Assembly: GCA_033763995.1 (NCBI GenBank) | Contig: JANRJL010000056.1 | Coordinates: 163,775-227,774 of the forward strand | DNA: 64,000 bases | From: GCA-2737725 sp033763995 | Lineage (GTDB): Bacteria; Pseudomonadota; Alphaproteobacteria; Rhodospirillales; Rhodospirillaceae | Direction of reading: 5' to 3' | Shown: positions 1 through 6,806 of the stretch, in pieces | How the letters are laid out: each line of letters opens with the position of its first letter | How positions within the stretch are numbered: the stretch's first letter is position 1 | The notes under the pieces: model-generated | Told to the model about the DNA's origin: nothing | The model's input: the letters and a program-made list of their open reading frames with translations, nothing else | The model's database searches: none | Translations under genes and position numbers: made by a program

Positions 1-237
1 CTTGTAGTAGTTGGGAATCACCAGCACGCCCTTCGACCGGCGCAGCAGGTCGTCCATGGTGGCCGTCGATTTCTGGCCCTGGCGCACGCGCTCCACCGTG
101 ATGGCGGCCTCGTCGATGACGTGGCGGGCATCCATGGCCTCGTCGGCGAAGGCCCGAGTGGACATTAGATGAGCAGACGTCTGAACGCCGCCCACGGCGG
201 CGACGATCATAAGACGGCGAGACACTCCATACGACAT
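1..237 (-). CDS. SYLF (Ysc84-type) domain protein, N-terminal part
   Basis: The reading frame runs off the left edge, so only the first 79 residues are visible. It begins at an ATG with GGAGAA about eight bases upstream. An N-terminal hydrophobic stretch (MIVAAVGGVQTSAHL) preceded by Arg-Arg looks like an export signal. The remainder, with VIDEAAITVERV and ending in the GVLVIPNYYK motif, resembles the start of SYLF/DUF500 lipid-binding domains, where a similar 'kGvlvfPn' motif is conserved. Such exported proteins in proteobacteria are mostly uncharacterised and may bind membranes. The conserved C-terminal half is missing, so the call rests on one motif and context. Confidence 0.6.
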   Translation of the reverse strand, partial: MSYGVSRRLMIVAAVGGVQTSAHLMSTRAFADEAMDARHVIDEAAITVERVRQGQKSTATMDDLLRRSKGVLVIPNYYK

Positions 238-531
238 CGCGATTCTCCATGACCCCGACACAGGCGCGGGGTTTGTCAAAAAAATCTGGGCCTGAATGGT
301 GGTGCTTTTATGGTTGCAACGCGCCCCCGTTAAGGCGGAGCGCGCCGTGCGGTCCTCAGTGGCCGACATTAAGCAACAAACCTTGAGTCCTCGCAACGCG
401 AAACATCCGCGGGAAAACGCCGATGCCCACCGCCATGTAGGCCATGCTCAGGGCGAAACCGCCCCGCTAACGCTTTCGGCGGCGAAGGATAAACGGCGGG
501 ACGTCCGAAGGCCGCGATAAAAGCGGGCCAC
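238..531. other. Intergenic region, no gene recognised
   Basis: About 290 bases lie between the SYLF gene and the 3' end of the EAL-like pair, both on the minus strand. Open frames here are short, differ in codon use from the neighbours and lack ribosome sites. The minus-strand promoter of the SYLF gene is presumably in the right-hand end of this stretch (around 250-330), but no convincing -35/-10 pair was found. No tRNA or terminator is evident. Confidence 0.4.
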
Positions 532-1788
532 CTAATACTTCTCCCGCAGCAGGCCGTCGATATACCGGCCCTGAAACAGCGTAATGCCCAGTTGCTGGCC
601 GATGCGCACCGACACTTCGGAATCGCAGCGCGACAGGATGGTGCGTCCACGCCGGCGCTCGCGCACCATTTCCTTGAGTTCCTTGCCGCGGTCGGTGGTC
701 ACCATGGCGGCGATGTCGGCCGACCACATCAGCTTGGCATAGGCCACGCCCAAGCGGTTGGTGTCGGCGTAGGGAAAGGACTTCATGGTCACGCCGTCGA
801 TGCACATGCGGTAGCCGCGCTCATGAACGAAATCGCGGGCGAAGGCAAACGCCGACAAGTCGGCGAAGATGTCCTCCAACCGCACTTCCAGCACCACGTC
901 GCCCGAGGACGGCGCGAAATTGTCGTCGAAGGCCAGGAACTCTTCCGACAACAGCGTCTGGATGTTGAGGTTCACGCTGAAGCCGTCGCGCAGCAAGGAC
1001 TTGTCCTCCTTGCGCGACATTTGCGACATCACGCGGCGATCCAAGGTCTGCGTGAGCCGCTGAAACAGCCACGGATTGGCGGTCATGTCGGTGCCGGGCA
1101 TCACCGTCTCGCGCAGGTCGCCGATGGAGACGAACACCTCGGTGAACACGCTTTCCGGCTTGCCGTCGTCGACGAAGGCGCACACCGCCTGCCGCCGCGT
1201 GAAACTCGACAAATCGACGCGCTGCAAGGCGTCCTCGGCGCGGGCCAGCACCAGGGCCGTCAGGGGCTGGCCGCGTTCCATGTTGGCCCGGGCCACCTCG
1301 CGCTCGGCCACCAATTCGGCCAAGGTCTTGCCCGCCGCCGTGTCGTCGCCGGCCTGGCGTTCTGCGAAGGCCAAGAGCTTGGAATAATCCGTCGCCAAGT
1401 CGATCCAACTGCACAACTTGTTCTTGCGCGGATCGGCCTTGAACTTGACCAGCAGCGGGTCCGCGCCCCACAGGCGCAAGAGCTTCATCACGGACTTTTC
1501 GACGCCGTCGGCGACGCTGGGCTCGTACATCACCATCAGGTCGCAGTTGCGCAGGCGGTACAGCCGCACCGCGCGCATGCGCGTGAGGTCGTCGAAGGCC
1601 GTCTCGGCCGCGCGCAATTGATCGACGGTTCGGTTGTCCTCGGCCAGACGCGAAATATGCAGCCGCAGCATGCCGCGTTCCTGGGGCGCGCCGCCGATGG
1701 CGCGCAGGTCGTGCAGCAGCCGGCCCTCGTGGCTTTCGCCCAGGGGATTGGCCTGCATGAAGTCGACGACCTCGTGATGTTCCGACAT
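532..1788 (-). CDS. Degenerate EAL-like protein B of a tandem pair
   Basis: This 418-residue cytosolic protein is a paralogue of the gene just upstream. Residues about 20-130 look like a decayed GGDEF-like fold (MLRLHISRLAEDN, CDLMVMYEP). Residues about 225-418 follow the EAL plan: SVNLNIQTLLSEEF, then EVRLEDI where the EAL motif would sit, IDGVT where catalytic enzymes have the Asp-Asp metal motif, and LFQGRYIDG near the end. The metal-binding residues of cyclic-di-GMP phosphodiesterases are therefore absent and enzyme activity is unlikely. Its ATG overlaps the upstream TGA (TGATG), a classic sign of translational coupling; a GTG three bases earlier is also possible. A role as a signalling scaffold or c-di-GMP receptor is inference. 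Confidence 0.6.
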   Translation of the reverse strand: MSEHHEVVDFMQANPLGESHEGRLLHDLRAIGGAPQERGMLRLHISRLAEDNRTVDQLRAAETAFDDLTRMRAVRLYRLRNCDLMVMYEPSVADGVEKSVMKLLRLWGADPLLVKFKADPRKNKLCSWIDLATDYSKLLAFAERQAGDDTAAGKTLAELVAEREVARANMERGQPLTALVLARAEDALQRVDLSSFTRRQAVCAFVDDGKPESVFTEVFVSIGDLRETVMPGTDMTANPWLFQRLTQTLDRRVMSQMSRKEDKSLLRDGFSVNLNIQTLLSEEFLAFDDNFAPSSGDVVLEVRLEDIFADLSAFAFARDFVHERGYRMCIDGVTMKSFPYADTNRLGVAYAKLMWSADIAAMVTTDRGKELKEMVRERRRGRTILSRCDSEVSVRIGQQLGITLFQGRYIDGLLREKY

Positions 1789-2993
1789 CACGCCGCTCCC
1801 TTGGGCCGGGCGGGCTTGGCGCGCCCGGGCTTGCCGAAGGAGTCAAGAAAGCGGCCCTGGAACAACTCGATTCCGTTGCGCAAACCCCATTGCAAGGCAT
1901 CGGCGGTGTCGACGCGCGACAAGACGATTTTATCGCCGCCCATCTGCTTGATCATGGATGTCGAGCGCGAGCCCTTGGAATCCATGACGTTGAGCAGTTC
2001 CGGCGCCCACACCAGCTTGGCGTAATCGGGCTTGAGGCGGCTCACGTCGAACACGCTCAGCGCCGTGGTGGTCAGGCCGTCGATCAGCACCGCGTGCTTC
2101 ATTTGCGAGAGCGCGCTTTCCACCTCGGTGTAGAGCGGAAGATTATTGAGCACGTCCATCGCCTGAACCTCGACGATGACGCGCTGTTCCTTCTCGATGC
2201 GCTCCAGGAACGACAGGAACGTGGGGGTGACGACCGTCTCGAGATTGAGGTTCAGGCTGATGGCCGGAACCCCGCGGGCATGGGGCGCGCGCACCACCAT
2301 CTCCAACATGCGCTGATCCATGGTTCGGCTGAGTTCCTGGAACAACCAGCGGTCGCCCAGCAGATTGGTGCCGGGCGCGATCGCCTTTTGCACGTCCATG
2401 ACGGACATGAAGAACTCGTAGAACTCGATGGCCGCCGCGTTGGTCTGCGCGTTGATTCGCACCGCCACCTGATCGCGGATGAAGGGCACGACGTTGGCGA
2501 AGGCGAGCTTCTTCTGCACGTCATCCAATGACGCGGGCGTGAGGCCGGGGAGGGCCGTCTCGCTGCGCGGCGGCATTTTTTGGACGAGCTGCTTGAGCTG
2601 CTGCGCGGTGTGAATCGCCAAGGCGGCGTCGAGATTGAGATCGAACCACAGGATGAATCGATCCGGTTCGCCCGCCGGCGTATGGGTGATGGGATCGCTT
2701 TCGAACAGGGTGCGGATGCGCTCGCAAATATTCGCCATGTCCCGTTGCGCCGCGGCATTGACGATCATGACCATGTCGTCGTTGCCGATGAGAAAAATCT
2801 GCGCCTGGCGTCCGCTCTCGAGGTTGCGGAACATGCGGTTGATGATGCGCACCTTCACGGGCGTGCGGTTGTGCGGCATGAGCTGCGACAGGCGCAGGTG
2901 CACCACCTTGCGCCCTTCCGGATTGCGCCGCATGCGGTCAAGCGTGTCGACCAGCAGGCCTTCTTGATAACCTCGGGCGCCTTGGGTGTTCAT
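1788..2993 (-). CDS. Degenerate EAL-like protein A of a tandem pair
   Basis: This 401-residue protein is the upstream member of a coupled pair. Its N-terminal half (VVHLRLSQLMPHN, IFLIGNDDMVMIV) resembles a decayed GGDEF module. Its C-terminal half has EAL-fold landmarks: ISLNLNLETVVTPTFL, VEVQAMDVL in place of EAL, VLIDGLTTTALS in place of the DDFG metal motif, and IELFQGRFLD at the end. As in its partner, the phosphodiesterase metal ligands are missing. There is no signal peptide or membrane segment. The start ATG has no strong Shine-Dalgarno sequence. The two proteins probably form a complex, since they are paralogous, adjacent and overlapping. The EAL assignment comes from motif order, not from a search. 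Confidence 0.6.
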   Translation of the reverse strand: MNTQGARGYQEGLLVDTLDRMRRNPEGRKVVHLRLSQLMPHNRTPVKVRIINRMFRNLESGRQAQIFLIGNDDMVMIVNAAAQRDMANICERIRTLFESDPITHTPAGEPDRFILWFDLNLDAALAIHTAQQLKQLVQKMPPRSETALPGLTPASLDDVQKKLAFANVVPFIRDQVAVRINAQTNAAAIEFYEFFMSVMDVQKAIAPGTNLLGDRWLFQELSRTMDQRMLEMVVRAPHARGVPAISLNLNLETVVTPTFLSFLERIEKEQRVIVEVQAMDVLNNLPLYTEVESALSQMKHAVLIDGLTTTALSVFDVSRLKPDYAKLVWAPELLNVMDSKGSRSTSMIKQMGGDKIVLSRVDTADALQWGLRNGIELFQGRFLDSFGKPGRAKPARPKGAA

Positions 2994-3290
2994 GGCTTAG
3001 GCGAAAATCCGGACACGCGACATGAAAGCATCAACCGTCAAAATGCGCCGCTGTTGTAGCCTCACCTTGTACGGCGCACCAGCCACGCCCGCCGCCGTCC
3101 GACGGCGGTCCCCAAAGGCGGTCAGTGGGCCTCGCCGCAACAAAGGCAATCTATGGTAACTATTTGGAAAAGATTAACAAATAGTCTCTTGGCACGACGA
3201 TAACGCCGCCCGGCTGCGGCAGGCCGGCCCCGGTCGCGCGTGGGGCGCTTCGGCGGGTGCGGGACGACACGTGAATTCGGGGAGTTTCTG
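2994..3290. promoter_or_regulatory. Divergent intergenic region before UDP-xylose synthase
   Basis: About 300 bases separate the minus-strand EAL-like pair from the plus-strand epimerase, so promoters for both should lie here. A GC-rich inverted repeat, CCGCCGTC-C-GACGGCGG, sits near 3091-3107. An AT-rich patch (about 3150-3190) with repeated TTAAC/AACTA-like runs is the most promoter-like segment. No -35/-10 pair with good spacing stands out, and no known riboswitch is recognised. Confidence 0.35.
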
Positions 3291-4238
3291 ATGGCTGTCG
3301 ATCAACGAGTCCTCATCACCGGCGGCGCGGGATTCATCGGCTCGCATCTGTGCGAGCGGTTGCTGAAGGACGGCCACGAGGTTCTGTGCATCGACAACTT
3401 CTTCACCGGCCGGCGGCAAAACGTCACGGCGCTGTTGTCCAATCCGTTGTTCGAGCTGATGCGGCACGACGTGACCTTCCCGCTCTTTGTCGAGACCGAC
3501 CAGATTTACAACCTCGCCTGCCCGGCCTCGCCGGTGCATTACCAATTCGACCCCGTGCAGACCACCAAGACGTCCGTGCACGGCGCCATCAACATGCTGG
3601 GCCTGGCCAAGCGCACCAAGGCCAAGATTCTGCAGGCCTCCACCAGCGAGGTTTACGGCGACCCGACCGTTCACCCCCAGGTGGAAAGCTACCACGGCAA
3701 CGTCAACCCCATCGGCCCGCGTGCTTGCTACGACGAGGGCAAGCGCTGCGCCGAGACATTGTTCTTCGATTACTTCCGCCAGCATCGCTTGCGCATCAAG
3801 GTGGCGCGCATCTTCAACACCTATGGGCCGCGCATGTTGCCCAACGATGGCCGCGTGGTGTCGAATTTCATTGTCCAGGCGCTCAAGGGCGACCCCATCA
3901 CCATTTACGGCGACGGCAGCCAAACCCGCTCGTTCTGCTTTGTCGACGATTTGATCGACGGCTTGGTGCGGCTCATGAATTCGCCCGACGACGTGACGGG
4001 CCCCATCAATCTCGGCAATCCGGTGGAAAGCACCATCCTCGAGCTGGCCGAGAAGATCATCGGGCTCGCGAAGTCGTCCTCGAAAATCGTGCGCAAGCCC
4101 CTGCCCCAGGACGACCCCACGCGCCGTCGCCCCGACATCACCCGGGCCCGCGAAACCCTGCAGTGGCAGCCCCGCGTGCCGCTGGAAGACGGGCTCAAGC
4201 GCACCATTGCCTACTTCAAGTCGGCTCTGGCATCCTAA
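3291..4238 (+). CDS. UDP-glucuronate decarboxylase (UDP-xylose synthase)
   Basis: A cytosolic extended short-chain dehydrogenase of 315 residues that converts UDP-glucuronate to UDP-xylose with NAD as tightly bound cofactor. The N-terminal Rossmann motif GGAGFIGSHL, the ACPASP segment, STSEVYGD and the active-site block GPRACYDEGKR (YxxxK catalytic pair) are characteristic of the UXS family. The start was placed at the ATG with GGGGAG seven bases upstream, because the 17 extra codons upstream are not family-like. It supplies xylose donors for surface polysaccharide or lipopolysaccharide. A UDP-glucuronate 4-epimerase and a manC-like gene occur about 38 kb away, so precursor synthesis is dispersed rather than in one operon. 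Confidence 0.9.
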   Translation: MAVDQRVLITGGAGFIGSHLCERLLKDGHEVLCIDNFFTGRRQNVTALLSNPLFELMRHDVTFPLFVETDQIYNLACPASPVHYQFDPVQTTKTSVHGAINMLGLAKRTKAKILQASTSEVYGDPTVHPQVESYHGNVNPIGPRACYDEGKRCAETLFFDYFRQHRLRIKVARIFNTYGPRMLPNDGRVVSNFIVQALKGDPITIYGDGSQTRSFCFVDDLIDGLVRLMNSPDDVTGPINLGNPVESTILELAEKIIGLAKSSSKIVRKPLPQDDPTRRRPDITRARETLQWQPRVPLEDGLKRTIAYFKSALAS

Positions 4239-4259
4239 TCACTGAACGGAGTCACGCCC

Positions 4260-4673
4260 ATGCGCGTCGCACCCACGATCAAGTCCCTGGCAACCCTTGC
4301 CGCGTTGAGCCTGGCAGGTTGCGCCGGTGTCGGCGGGACGCTGTTTCCCGAATTTCCCGGCGAGCACAACGCCCCCATGGGTGCCGGCATCGACATCAGC
4401 CCCGGCGCACCGCCGCCGGTGATCCGTCAGCCCGTGCTGCCCGAGTACTTGGTGGGCTGCCGCGGTCATGTGTTGGTGCCGGCCTTGGGCATGACGTTCA
4501 TTCGCTCCGGCGCGCCGCCGCCGCCGTCAGGGCAGTACTTGCGCGAGGAACGATTGACCGCGCCCTATCGGATTGTCAGGCCCGGCGACCGGCTGTCGCA
4601 GGACCGCAATCCGCAGCGGCTCAATGTGGAACTCGACACTCTCGGACGCATTATCGGACTGGCGTGCGGTTAG
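4260..4673 (+). CDS. I78-family peptidase inhibitor lipoprotein
   Basis: A 137-residue putative lipoprotein. The signal ends in the lipobox LAGC, so Cys21 is the predicted acylation site. A proline-rich linker follows. The C-terminal third, with IVRPGDRLSQD, RLNVELDTLGRI and a terminal Cys-Gly, matches the I78 inhibitor pattern, in which two cysteines bracket a small wedge-like fold (here near residue 68 and 136). Known I78 members block serine proteases; the target here is unknown. ACGGAG lies nine bases upstream of the ATG. The gene starts 21 bases after the UXS gene and may be cotranscribed. Its TAG stop overlaps a 3' hairpin repeat. Confidence 0.7.
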   Translation: MRVAPTIKSLATLAALSLAGCAGVGGTLFPEFPGEHNAPMGAGIDISPGAPPPVIRQPVLPEYLVGCRGHVLVPALGMTFIRSGAPPPPSGQYLREERLTAPYRIVRPGDRLSQDRNPQRLNVELDTLGRIIGLACG

Positions 4674-4746
4674 AGCATTTGCCCGAGAAGTGGTCTTCCA
4701 CTTGGCCCAAGAGACCAATCGGTGCAAATGCGACCAAGAAAAAGCC
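4672..4746 (+). repeat. 3'-end hairpin repeat, copy 1
   Basis: The element begins inside the TAG stop of the I78 gene (TAGAGCATTTGCCC). An inner stem AAGTGG/CCACTT and an outer GCATTTGC/GCAAATGC can pair, followed by the conserved tail GCGACCAAGAAAAA. It runs in the direction of the preceding gene and lies between convergent genes. It is one of seven related copies in this window (see 5959, 6748, 19690, 21129, 50146, 51674). Confidence 0.8.
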
Positions 4747-4748
4747 AC

Positions 4749-5252
4749 CTAAATCCTCGGATCAATCACCGAACTTAGGCGCTGACCGGCCGCCAGGGCA
4801 AATCTCAACGTGAGCGCGCGCCGTCGCGCCGCGTGAAGTTTGCGCCGCACGGCAGTGCGCACCACCGTGGCCGCGTGGGCATCGGCGATCACCACGCCGC
4901 AATCGCTGGGCAGAATCTGCCAGGGAAAATCCGGCGGCACCGCGAAGGAAAACGCATCGCAGTAGGGCACGTACTCCAGCCACTTGTCGTCGGCGCGGTA
5001 ATCCTCGGGCGTGCTTTTCACTTCCACCATGACGATCGTGCCTTGGGTGTTCAGGCCCACCACGTCGGCGCGCCGACCGGTGCCCAGCTTGAACTCGCGC
5101 AAGGTGATGAAGCCCGAGTCTTCCAGCCAGCGCGTCACACCGCGCGTGACCGCGGCGGTGATCGCCACCGGGTCGCGAATCAACGCCGCCGCACCGGCCC
5201 AGGCGCGGGGCGCGGTAGTGGAGCGGGACAAGGGTCGGGCCGAGTCGCTCAT
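4749..5252 (-). CDS. mmcB: MmcB-family DNA repair protein
   Basis: A 167-residue protein matching the alphaproteobacterial MmcB family (COG5321-like), with a PD-(D/E)xK nuclease-like core: E54FKLGTGRRADVVGL, then VMVEVKSTPEDYR, giving the D...ExK arrangement expected of that fold. In Caulobacter, mmcB is SOS-regulated and contributes to mitomycin C resistance. The same control is visible here: a perfect GTTC-N7-GTTC LexA-type box lies eight bases before the start codon and just downstream of a good promoter. The role in damage repair follows from family knowledge; the nuclease chemistry is inferred from the motif. It is transcribed toward, and convergent with, the I78 gene. Confidence 0.8.
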   Translation of the reverse strand: MSDSARPLSRSTTAPRAWAGAAALIRDPVAITAAVTRGVTRWLEDSGFITLREFKLGTGRRADVVGLNTQGTIVMVEVKSTPEDYRADDKWLEYVPYCDAFSFAVPPDFPWQILPSDCGVVIADAHAATVVRTAVRRKLHAARRRALTLRFALAAGQRLSSVIDPRI

Positions 5253-5260
5253 GGCTTGTT

Positions 5261-5275
5261 GTTCACTTATTGTTC
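5261..5275 (-). promoter_or_regulatory. LexA (SOS) box of mmcB
   Basis: The sequence GTTC-ACTTATT-GTTC (GAAC-N7-GAAC on the gene strand) matches the alphaproteobacterial LexA operator GTTC-N7-GTTC exactly. It sits between the predicted -10 element and the mmcB start codon, where bound LexA would block transcription. Confidence 0.8.
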
Positions 5276-5282
5276 CATACGC

Positions 5283-5311
5283 ACTCTAGGCTTAGAGCCA
5301 AAAATGAGCAA
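5283..5311 (-). promoter_or_regulatory. Predicted mmcB promoter
   Basis: On the minus strand TTGCTC (5311-5306) and TAGAGT (5288-5283) are separated by exactly 17 bases, a reasonable sigma-70 pair. The expected transcription start (about 5276) falls at the edge of the LexA box, consistent with repression. Confidence 0.55.
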
Positions 5312-5412
5312 TCGGGACAACGAAATAGGGTGATTCGGGCTCGGCCTCTCGCTATGCTGCGCCGCGAAATCGCAGCGCACAAAACGCGAATTTTTCAGCA
5401 AAGGCCACGGCC

Positions 5413-5952
5413 ATGCCCCGGGTGATCAATGCCAAGCTTCACGGTCTGCGCGTCACCGGGGCGGACCTGCATTACCACGGCTCCATCACGCTCGACCCCG
5501 AGCACTGCGCGGCGGCGGGCATCTACCCCACCGAGTTCGTCGAGGTGTGGAACAAGAATTCGGGCGCCCGGCTTTCGACCTACGTGATTTTCGGCGCCGC
5601 CGGTTCGCGCTGCTGCGTGCTCAACGGGGCGGCGGCACGCACCTGTCAGGTGGGCGACGAGCTGATCATCGCCAGCGCCGAGGACGTCGCGGTCGAGGCG
5701 CTCTACGCCCACCGGCCAAAGGTCGTCACCTTCACGCCCAACAACGAAATCGATCGGGTTCTCGCCTACGAAGTCTTCAAAAGCCCCGCGCGCGACTTCG
5801 ATTTTCGTATTGTCGATGTTCAAAGCGCCGCGCCGGCGGCGGTGCATAACTATCCTTATGTCGACATGCGGGCGATCCGCACGGACCTCAAGGCCAAGGG
5901 GCTCAACGACAACGCGGTGGACGACTTCGTCGCCCGGTTCCTCACGCGGTAA
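5413..5952 (+). CDS. panD: Aspartate 1-decarboxylase with C-terminal extension
   Basis: PanD makes beta-alanine from L-aspartate for pantothenate and CoA synthesis. The pro-enzyme self-cleaves to create a pyruvoyl group. Landmarks are AKLHGLRVT (Lys8), DLHYHGS with cleavage expected between Gly23 and Ser24, RLSTYVI with the catalytic Tyr, VLNGAAA, and VGDELIIAS. The usual PanD core of about 120-126 residues is followed here by roughly 60 extra residues (EVFKSPARDFDFRI to VARFLTR) that I do not recognise. The frame has no sign of disruption, so the tail seems genuine. It could replace an accessory maturation or regulatory factor, but that is speculation. A hairpin repeat begins seven bases after the stop. 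Confidence 0.88.
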   Translation: MPRVINAKLHGLRVTGADLHYHGSITLDPEHCAAAGIYPTEFVEVWNKNSGARLSTYVIFGAAGSRCCVLNGAAARTCQVGDELIIASAEDVAVEALYAHRPKVVTFTPNNEIDRVLAYEVFKSPARDFDFRIVDVQSAAPAAVHNYPYVDMRAIRTDLKAKGLNDNAVDDFVARFLTR

Positions 5953-5958
5953 GCGCTT

Positions 5959-6014
5959 GAGCATTTTCCCGACAAGTGGGGACCGGTTGGCGTGGAAAAT
6001 GCGACCAAAAAGAA
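5959..6014 (+). repeat. 3'-end hairpin repeat, copy 2
   Basis: Begins seven bases after the panD stop and runs in the same direction. The outer stem is GCATTTTCC/GGAAAATGC, a co-varied version of copy 1. The tail GCGACCAAAAAG is conserved. Confidence 0.8.
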
Positions 6015-6033
6015 CATGTTACTGAGGCCCTTC

Positions 6034-6072
6034 GATTCGGTTTAATCGAATTTGACTCTAGATTCAGGATTC
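6034..6072. promoter_or_regulatory. Cluster of four GANTC sites upstream of GNAT gene
   Basis: GATTC at 6034, GACTC at 6054, GATTC at 6061 and GATTC at 6068 fall within 39 bases. GANTC is the CcrM methylation site of alphaproteobacteria. In DNA of this composition one site per about 300 bases is expected, so the density stands out. It lies in the probable promoter of the acetyltransferase. Confidence 0.4.
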
Positions 6073-6105
6073 AGGGCCGATCTCGCCCGTGATACTGTCG
6101 GCGGC

Positions 6106-6705
6106 ATGACCGCCCCGCCGCTGTTGCCAAACCTTGCCCTTCCGCTCACGACGCGCCGCCTGTTGATTCGCGACTACACCACCGCCGACACGCCCGCGGT
6201 GCAGGACAACGTGCGCGACTCCTCCTATTGGGAACACCACGCCACCGAGCCGCCCACGCCCGAGCAAATCTCGGCGCTGATTCTGTGGGCGGTGCAGGAA
6301 CAGTCCATCAAGCCGCGCGTGAATTACTACTTGGCCGCCGTGCGCAAGGACGGCAAGGACGCTGGGCTTGTGATCGGCGAGGCCGTGCTGCGCATCACCG
6401 ACCCGATCAACCGCCAGGGCGAAATCGGCTTCGGCGTGGCGCGCAAGTATTGGAAACAGGGTTTCGCCACCGAGATGGGCCAGGCGCTGCTCACGGCGGC
6501 CTTCGGGCATTTCAAGCTGCACCGCGTGCTGGCGCAGTGCGCGCCCGACAACAAGGCCTCCATCCGCGTGATGCAGAAATTGGGCCTCGCCCGCGAGGGC
6601 ATGTTCCGCGATCTCACCTTCGCGCGCGGCAAATGGTGGTCAAACGTGATTTACGCGATTCTCGAGCACGAGCACGCCAAGATCGCGAAAGTGACGCAGG
6701 GGTAG
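6106..6705 (+). CDS. GNAT-family N-acetyltransferase (RimJ/RimL-like)
   Basis: A 199-residue single-domain acetyltransferase using acetyl-CoA. It shows the RimJ/RimL pattern: LTTRRLLIRDYTTAD at the N-terminus, GEIGFGVARKYWKQGFATEMG as the acetyl-CoA binding motif A, and NKASIRVMQKLGLAREGMFRD toward the C-terminus. The start was moved to the ATG at 6106, because the 18 upstream codons come from the GANTC-rich promoter region. The substrate is not evident; related enzymes acetylate ribosomal proteins or small amines. It stands alone between a repeat and a convergent flavoprotein gene. Confidence 0.8.
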   Translation: MTAPPLLPNLALPLTTRRLLIRDYTTADTPAVQDNVRDSSYWEHHATEPPTPEQISALILWAVQEQSIKPRVNYYLAAVRKDGKDAGLVIGEAVLRITDPINRQGEIGFGVARKYWKQGFATEMGQALLTAAFGHFKLHRVLAQCAPDNKASIRVMQKLGLAREGMFRDLTFARGKWWSNVIYAILEHEHAKIAKVTQG

Positions 6706-6747
6706 GCGCCGAAAAGAGCGGCCCAAATCAGGACTTCGCCGCGACCC

Positions 6748-6805
6748 TTTTTTCTTGGTCGCATTTGCCACGCCAAGTGGAAGACCACTTCTCGGGCAAA
6801 TGCTC
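6748..6805 (-). repeat. 3'-end hairpin repeat, copy 3
   Basis: Read on the minus strand, the element follows the stop of the flavin oxidoreductase by one base: GAGCATTTGCCC, inner stem AAGTGG/CCACTT, outer stem GCATTTGCC/GGCAAATGC, tail GCGACCAAGAAAAAA. It lies between convergent genes. Confidence 0.8.
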
Positions 6806-6806
6806 C

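Noticed and set aside
3350..4813. A 487-codon plus-strand frame across UXS and the I78 gene
   Set aside because: It is in another frame of two clear genes and has an Arg/His-rich shadow composition.
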